A DNA stretch of 64,000 nt from Rhodopseudomonas palustris (lineage in GTDB: Bacteria > Pseudomonadota > Alphaproteobacteria > Rhizobiales > Xanthobacteraceae), in the NCBI RefSeq assembly GCF_003031265.1, contig NZ_CP019966.1, forward strand, positions 1,116,001-1,180,000. Direction: 5' to 3'. The notes beneath the pieces were generated by a model. It was not told where the DNA came from. It did no database searches and worked only from the letters and a program-made list of their open reading frames with translations. The position numbers were made by a program, and so were the translations under genes. Shown piece after piece: positions 61,836 through 64,000 of this stretch. The first letter of the stretch is position 1, and each line of letters begins with the position of its first letter.

Positions 61836-63278
61836 TCAGTTCGAGGTCGGCGGCACGAAGTGGTCGACTGCGGTCGCCGTCTCGCCGGTCTGCGGGTCCT
61901 TGATCTCGAAGGTGATGTTCATCGACTTGCTCGGCACCTGCTCGCTCGGAACCATCACCGACAGCCGCAGTTCGCGGGTCTGATCCTGGCCGACTTCGAC
62001 GTCGAGCCGGTCCTTGGCGTCCGGATCGACGCCGACCGCCTGCAGCCGCGCGCCCGGCACGCCGCTCACCGACACCTGCATCACACGGGCGGTCGGGCGC
62101 TTGTTGAGCAGCCGCACGGTGTAGTCGTTGCGCACGCCGCCGTTGGACAGCGTCACGAACAGCGGATTGCGCTCGTGCAGCACGTTGATGTCGAGCGAGC
62201 CGCGTGTCGCCAGCGCATACACCATCACCGCCGCGACCAGCACGATCAGCCCGGAATACAGCAGCGTGCGGGCGCGGATCGGCCGATACACCGAAGGCTT
62301 GCCGGCGAGCCGACGCTGGATGTTGATGTCGGTGTCGTAGGCGATCAGATCCGGCGGACGGCCGACCTGCTTCATCACCGTGTTGCAGGCATCGATGCAC
62401 AGGCCGCACTGGACGCAGCCGAGCTGCAGGCCCTGGCGGATGTCGACGCCGGTCGGGCAGACGTTCACGCACTGGTGGCAGTCGATGCAGTCGCCGGCGG
62501 TCTCGCCGTGGGCGCGCACCACTTCGGCCTTCTTCACCGACATCCGCGGTTCGCCGCGGTCGTATTTATAGGTGACGTTGAGCGCCCATTCGTCGGTCAG
62601 CGCCGCCTGGATGCGCGGCCAGGGGCACATATAGATGCACACCTGCTCGCGCATGAAGCCGGCGAGGGTATAGGTGGTGAAGGTGAGGATGCCGATCCAG
62701 ACATAGGCGACCATCGGCGCCTGGAAGGTGACCAGCTCTTTCACCAGCGTCGGGGCATCGGCGAAGTACAGCACCCAGGCGCCGCCGGTCCACCACGCAA
62801 TCATCAGCCAGATGAAGTGCTTGAGCGCGAGTTCGCCGACGCGGCGCACGGTCAGCCCGTGCTTGTCCTTGGTGATGCGATCGCGGCGGTCGCCCTCGAT
62901 CAGCCGTTCGACCGCGTAGAACAGGTCGGTCCACACCGTCTGCGGGCACAGATAGCCGCACCACAGTCGGCCGGCGAGTGCGTTCATTAGGAACAGTGCC
63001 AGCGCGGCGATGATCAACAGGCCGGTGAAGTAATACACTTCCTGCGGCCACAGCTCGATGAAGAAGAAATAGAACCGCCGCGCCGGCAGATCGATCAGCA
63101 CCGCCTGATCGGGCAGGCCGGGGCCGCGGTTCCAGCGCAAGAACGGCGTGAAGTAGTAGATCGACAGCGTGATCGCCAGCAGCGCCCATTTGATCCTGCG
63201 GAAGCGGCCGTGCACCGCCTGCGGATAGACTTTCTTGCGGGGCGCGTAGAGCGGCCCCTCGATATTGGTTTCTGTCAT
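61836..63278 (-). CDS. ccoG: Cytochrome cbb3 oxidase accessory protein CcoG (RdxA/FixG)
   Basis: This 480-residue membrane FeS protein helps assemble the cbb3 oxidase by reducing copper for its CuB centre. It has about five hydrophobic segments (residues 35-255), a conserved LWCGYLCPQTVW motif, two 4Fe-4S clusters (CIDCHQCVNVCPTG and CVQCGLCIDAC) and a C-terminal periplasmic domain ending HFVPPTSN. The ATG at 63278 gives the usual length. No ccoNOQP genes are in the window; a perfect FNR/FixK box lies upstream of the next gene. Confidence 0.93.
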   Translation of the reverse strand: MTETNIEGPLYAPRKKVYPQAVHGRFRRIKWALLAITLSIYYFTPFLRWNRGPGLPDQAVLIDLPARRFYFFFIELWPQEVYYFTGLLIIAALALFLMNALAGRLWCGYLCPQTVWTDLFYAVERLIEGDRRDRITKDKHGLTVRRVGELALKHFIWLMIAWWTGGAWVLYFADAPTLVKELVTFQAPMVAYVWIGILTFTTYTLAGFMREQVCIYMCPWPRIQAALTDEWALNVTYKYDRGEPRMSVKKAEVVRAHGETAGDCIDCHQCVNVCPTGVDIRQGLQLGCVQCGLCIDACNTVMKQVGRPPDLIAYDTDINIQRRLAGKPSVYRPIRARTLLYSGLIVLVAAVMVYALATRGSLDINVLHERNPLFVTLSNGGVRNDYTVRLLNKRPTARVMQVSVSGVPGARLQAVGVDPDAKDRLDVEVGQDQTRELRLSVMVPSEQVPSKSMNITFEIKDPQTGETATAVDHFVPPTSN

Positions 63279-63396
63279 AGGGAGGGCTTTCGCTGGAGCT
63301 TCGCCCCGGAGAGGGGACGGCCGTCTCCGGGCGAAATCATGCGGGATCAATCACGCAGGATCGAGACGCTCGCGCGAGCGTCTCGAGGGGAGTCGT

Positions 63397-63597
63397 TTAG
63401 CGCATCGAGGGCCGCGCGATCTTGCGCGCGACCAGGAACGAGATCGGCATCGCGATCACGAAGCCGCAGCCGACCGCGATCGGAATCCAATGCATCGCCT
63501 GCTCGGACAGGCTCGGCACCGCCAGCACCGCGATAATCATCATGCCCGCCAGCGTCGCGCCGCCGATAATCCAAAGCAACATGGCAACCTTGATCAT
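63397..63597 (-). CDS. Small membrane protein upstream of ccoG
   Basis: This 66-residue protein has two hydrophobic helices (about 3-28 and 38-58) and a basic C terminus (RKIARPSMR). No family is recognised. It starts with ATG at 63597 after AGGAGAAGATC and precedes ccoG by 118 bases on the same strand, so the FNR/FixK-type box may control both. Confidence 0.75.
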   Translation of the reverse strand: MIKVAMLLWIIGGATLAGMMIIAVLAVPSLSEQAMHWIPIAVGCGFVIAMPISFLVARKIARPSMR

Positions 63598-63731
63598 GAT
63601 CTTCTCCTGTTGTTCTGCCGGGGCCGTCAGCCTCGCGCCCGAGCCGAGCGCAGGGTGCGCAATGGCGGGGTTCAAATGTCGGGGAAACATTTGAATATGT
63701 TCGGACGATATATTTTGGTCCCGTTCTAAGT

Positions 63732-63745
63732 TTGATCTGGATCAA
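63732..63745. promoter_or_regulatory. FNR/FixK-type binding site
   Basis: TTGATCTGGATCAA is a perfect TTGAT-N4-ATCAA site. It lies 135 bases before the small membrane protein gene on the minus strand and 157 bases before the gene at 63902 on the plus strand. FixK/FNR-type control under low oxygen is expected for ccoG, and this box is the obvious candidate. Confidence 0.88.
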
Positions 63746-63837
63746 ACGATCTGTATCGGAAAACCACAGGCCGTGGAACGGGATAAGTAACAAGGCACCT
63801 TTCTGTCGCACCGGGCTGAAATGTCGCTGCGCTCTCA

Positions 63838-63851
63838 AAAGATATATCTTT
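63838..63851. promoter_or_regulatory. Perfect palindrome 1 upstream of the last gene
   Basis: AAAGATATATCTTT is a perfect 14-base palindrome whose core AAGATATATCTT is repeated 38 bases further on (centre to centre). Two identical sites before a probable PadR-type regulator gene look like operators for autoregulation, which is inference. Confidence 0.65.
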
Positions 63852-63876
63852 ACTTCCCGCGGAGGCGTCCCTAGGT

Positions 63877-63888
63877 AAGATATATCTT
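63877..63888. promoter_or_regulatory. Perfect palindrome 2 upstream of the last gene
   Basis: AAGATATATCTT is the second copy, immediately before the ribosome-binding site AGGAGGT at 63891. Binding here would block transcription or translation initiation of the gene at 63902. Confidence 0.65.
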
Positions 63889-63901
63889 TCAGGAGGTCGT
63901 C

Positions 63902-64000
63902 ATGGACGGCGTCGACAACAGCCCGCGACGATGCGGGTTTGGGATGCCCGGGTGCCGGTGGGGCCGCCGGGGCATGGGCGGCCGCGGAATGGGCGGCGGC
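63902..64000 (+). CDS. Probable PadR-family regulator, N-terminal fragment
   Basis: Only 33 codons lie inside the window. The start ATG at 63902 has an ideal AGGAGGT site. The peptide begins MDGVDNSPRRCGFGMPGC and becomes rich in Gly, Met and Arg (GRRGMGGRGMGGG). A glycine- and basic-rich N terminus before the winged helix occurs in PadR-type regulators of related bacteria, and the twin palindromes fit this. The DNA-binding domain itself is beyond the edge, so this identification is tentative. Confidence 0.5.
   Translation, partial: MDGVDNSPRRCGFGMPGCRWGRRGMGGRGMGGG

Overview
The window is a GC-rich (about 65 percent) alphaproteobacterial chromosome segment. Gene content and order point to Rhodopseudomonas palustris or a very close relative. 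The markers are a complete hup/hyp uptake [NiFe]-hydrogenase island with HoxA/HupT regulators, a bacteriophytochrome with an HWE-type kinase, FNR/FixK-type boxes, cbb3-oxidase accessory gene ccoG, ring-cleavage and P450 genes for aromatic compounds, and several Bradyrhizobium/Rhodopseudomonas-type intergenic palindromic repeats. This is an assignment from recognition of the proteins; no database search was run.

Region 1 (1-16.9 kb) is the hydrogenase island: the end of hupS, then hupL, hupC, hupD, hupE, hupF, hupG, hupH, hupI, hupJ, hupK, hypA, hypB, hypF, hypC, hypD, hypE, hoxA and hupT, all on the plus strand and mostly overlapping. Two things stand out: hupD carries an in-frame TGA in otherwise intact full-length sequence, and a consensus sigma54 promoter lies in front of hupG, suggesting a second HoxA-dependent transcription unit. 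A hybrid sensor kinase of unknown signal follows (16.9-19.4 kb).

Region 2 (19.4-28.3 kb) is a catabolic cassette: a divergent IclR regulator with two matching inverted repeats, a Rieske oxygenase, a glutamine-synthetase-like ligase and a five-gene branched-chain-type ABC importer. Region 3 (28.3-34.1 kb) holds the bacteriophytochrome, two Crp/Fnr-family regulators, a histidine phosphatase and a cobalamin riboswitch in front of a small cysteine-rich protein. Region 4 (34.2-43.9 kb) has an acyl-CoA dehydrogenase, a MarR regulator, an AmiC-like binding protein, an amidase and a second five-gene ABC importer, apparently an amide uptake and hydrolysis unit.

Region 5 (44.0-50.0 kb) contains an alpha/beta hydrolase, an ArsR regulator with the cysteine spacing of persulfide sensors beside a rhodanese and a sulfide:quinone-oxidoreductase-like flavoprotein, a methyltransferase, and a molybdenum-linked group (ArsC-like protein, DUF2478 protein, ModD) around a possible ModE site. 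Region 6 (50.2-61.8 kb) is aromatic/xenobiotic metabolism: acyl-CoA ligase, zinc-ribbon protein, Nudix hydrolase, LigAB extradiol dioxygenase, AraC regulator with divergent P450, alkylsulfatase-like hydrolase, HCCA-isomerase-like protein, TauE/SafE permease and a carboxymuconolactone-decarboxylase-family protein. Region 7 (61.8-64 kb) has ccoG and a small membrane protein behind a perfect FNR/FixK box, then the start of a probable PadR-type gene preceded by two perfect palindromes. No tRNA, rRNA, insertion sequence, prophage or CRISPR array was seen.
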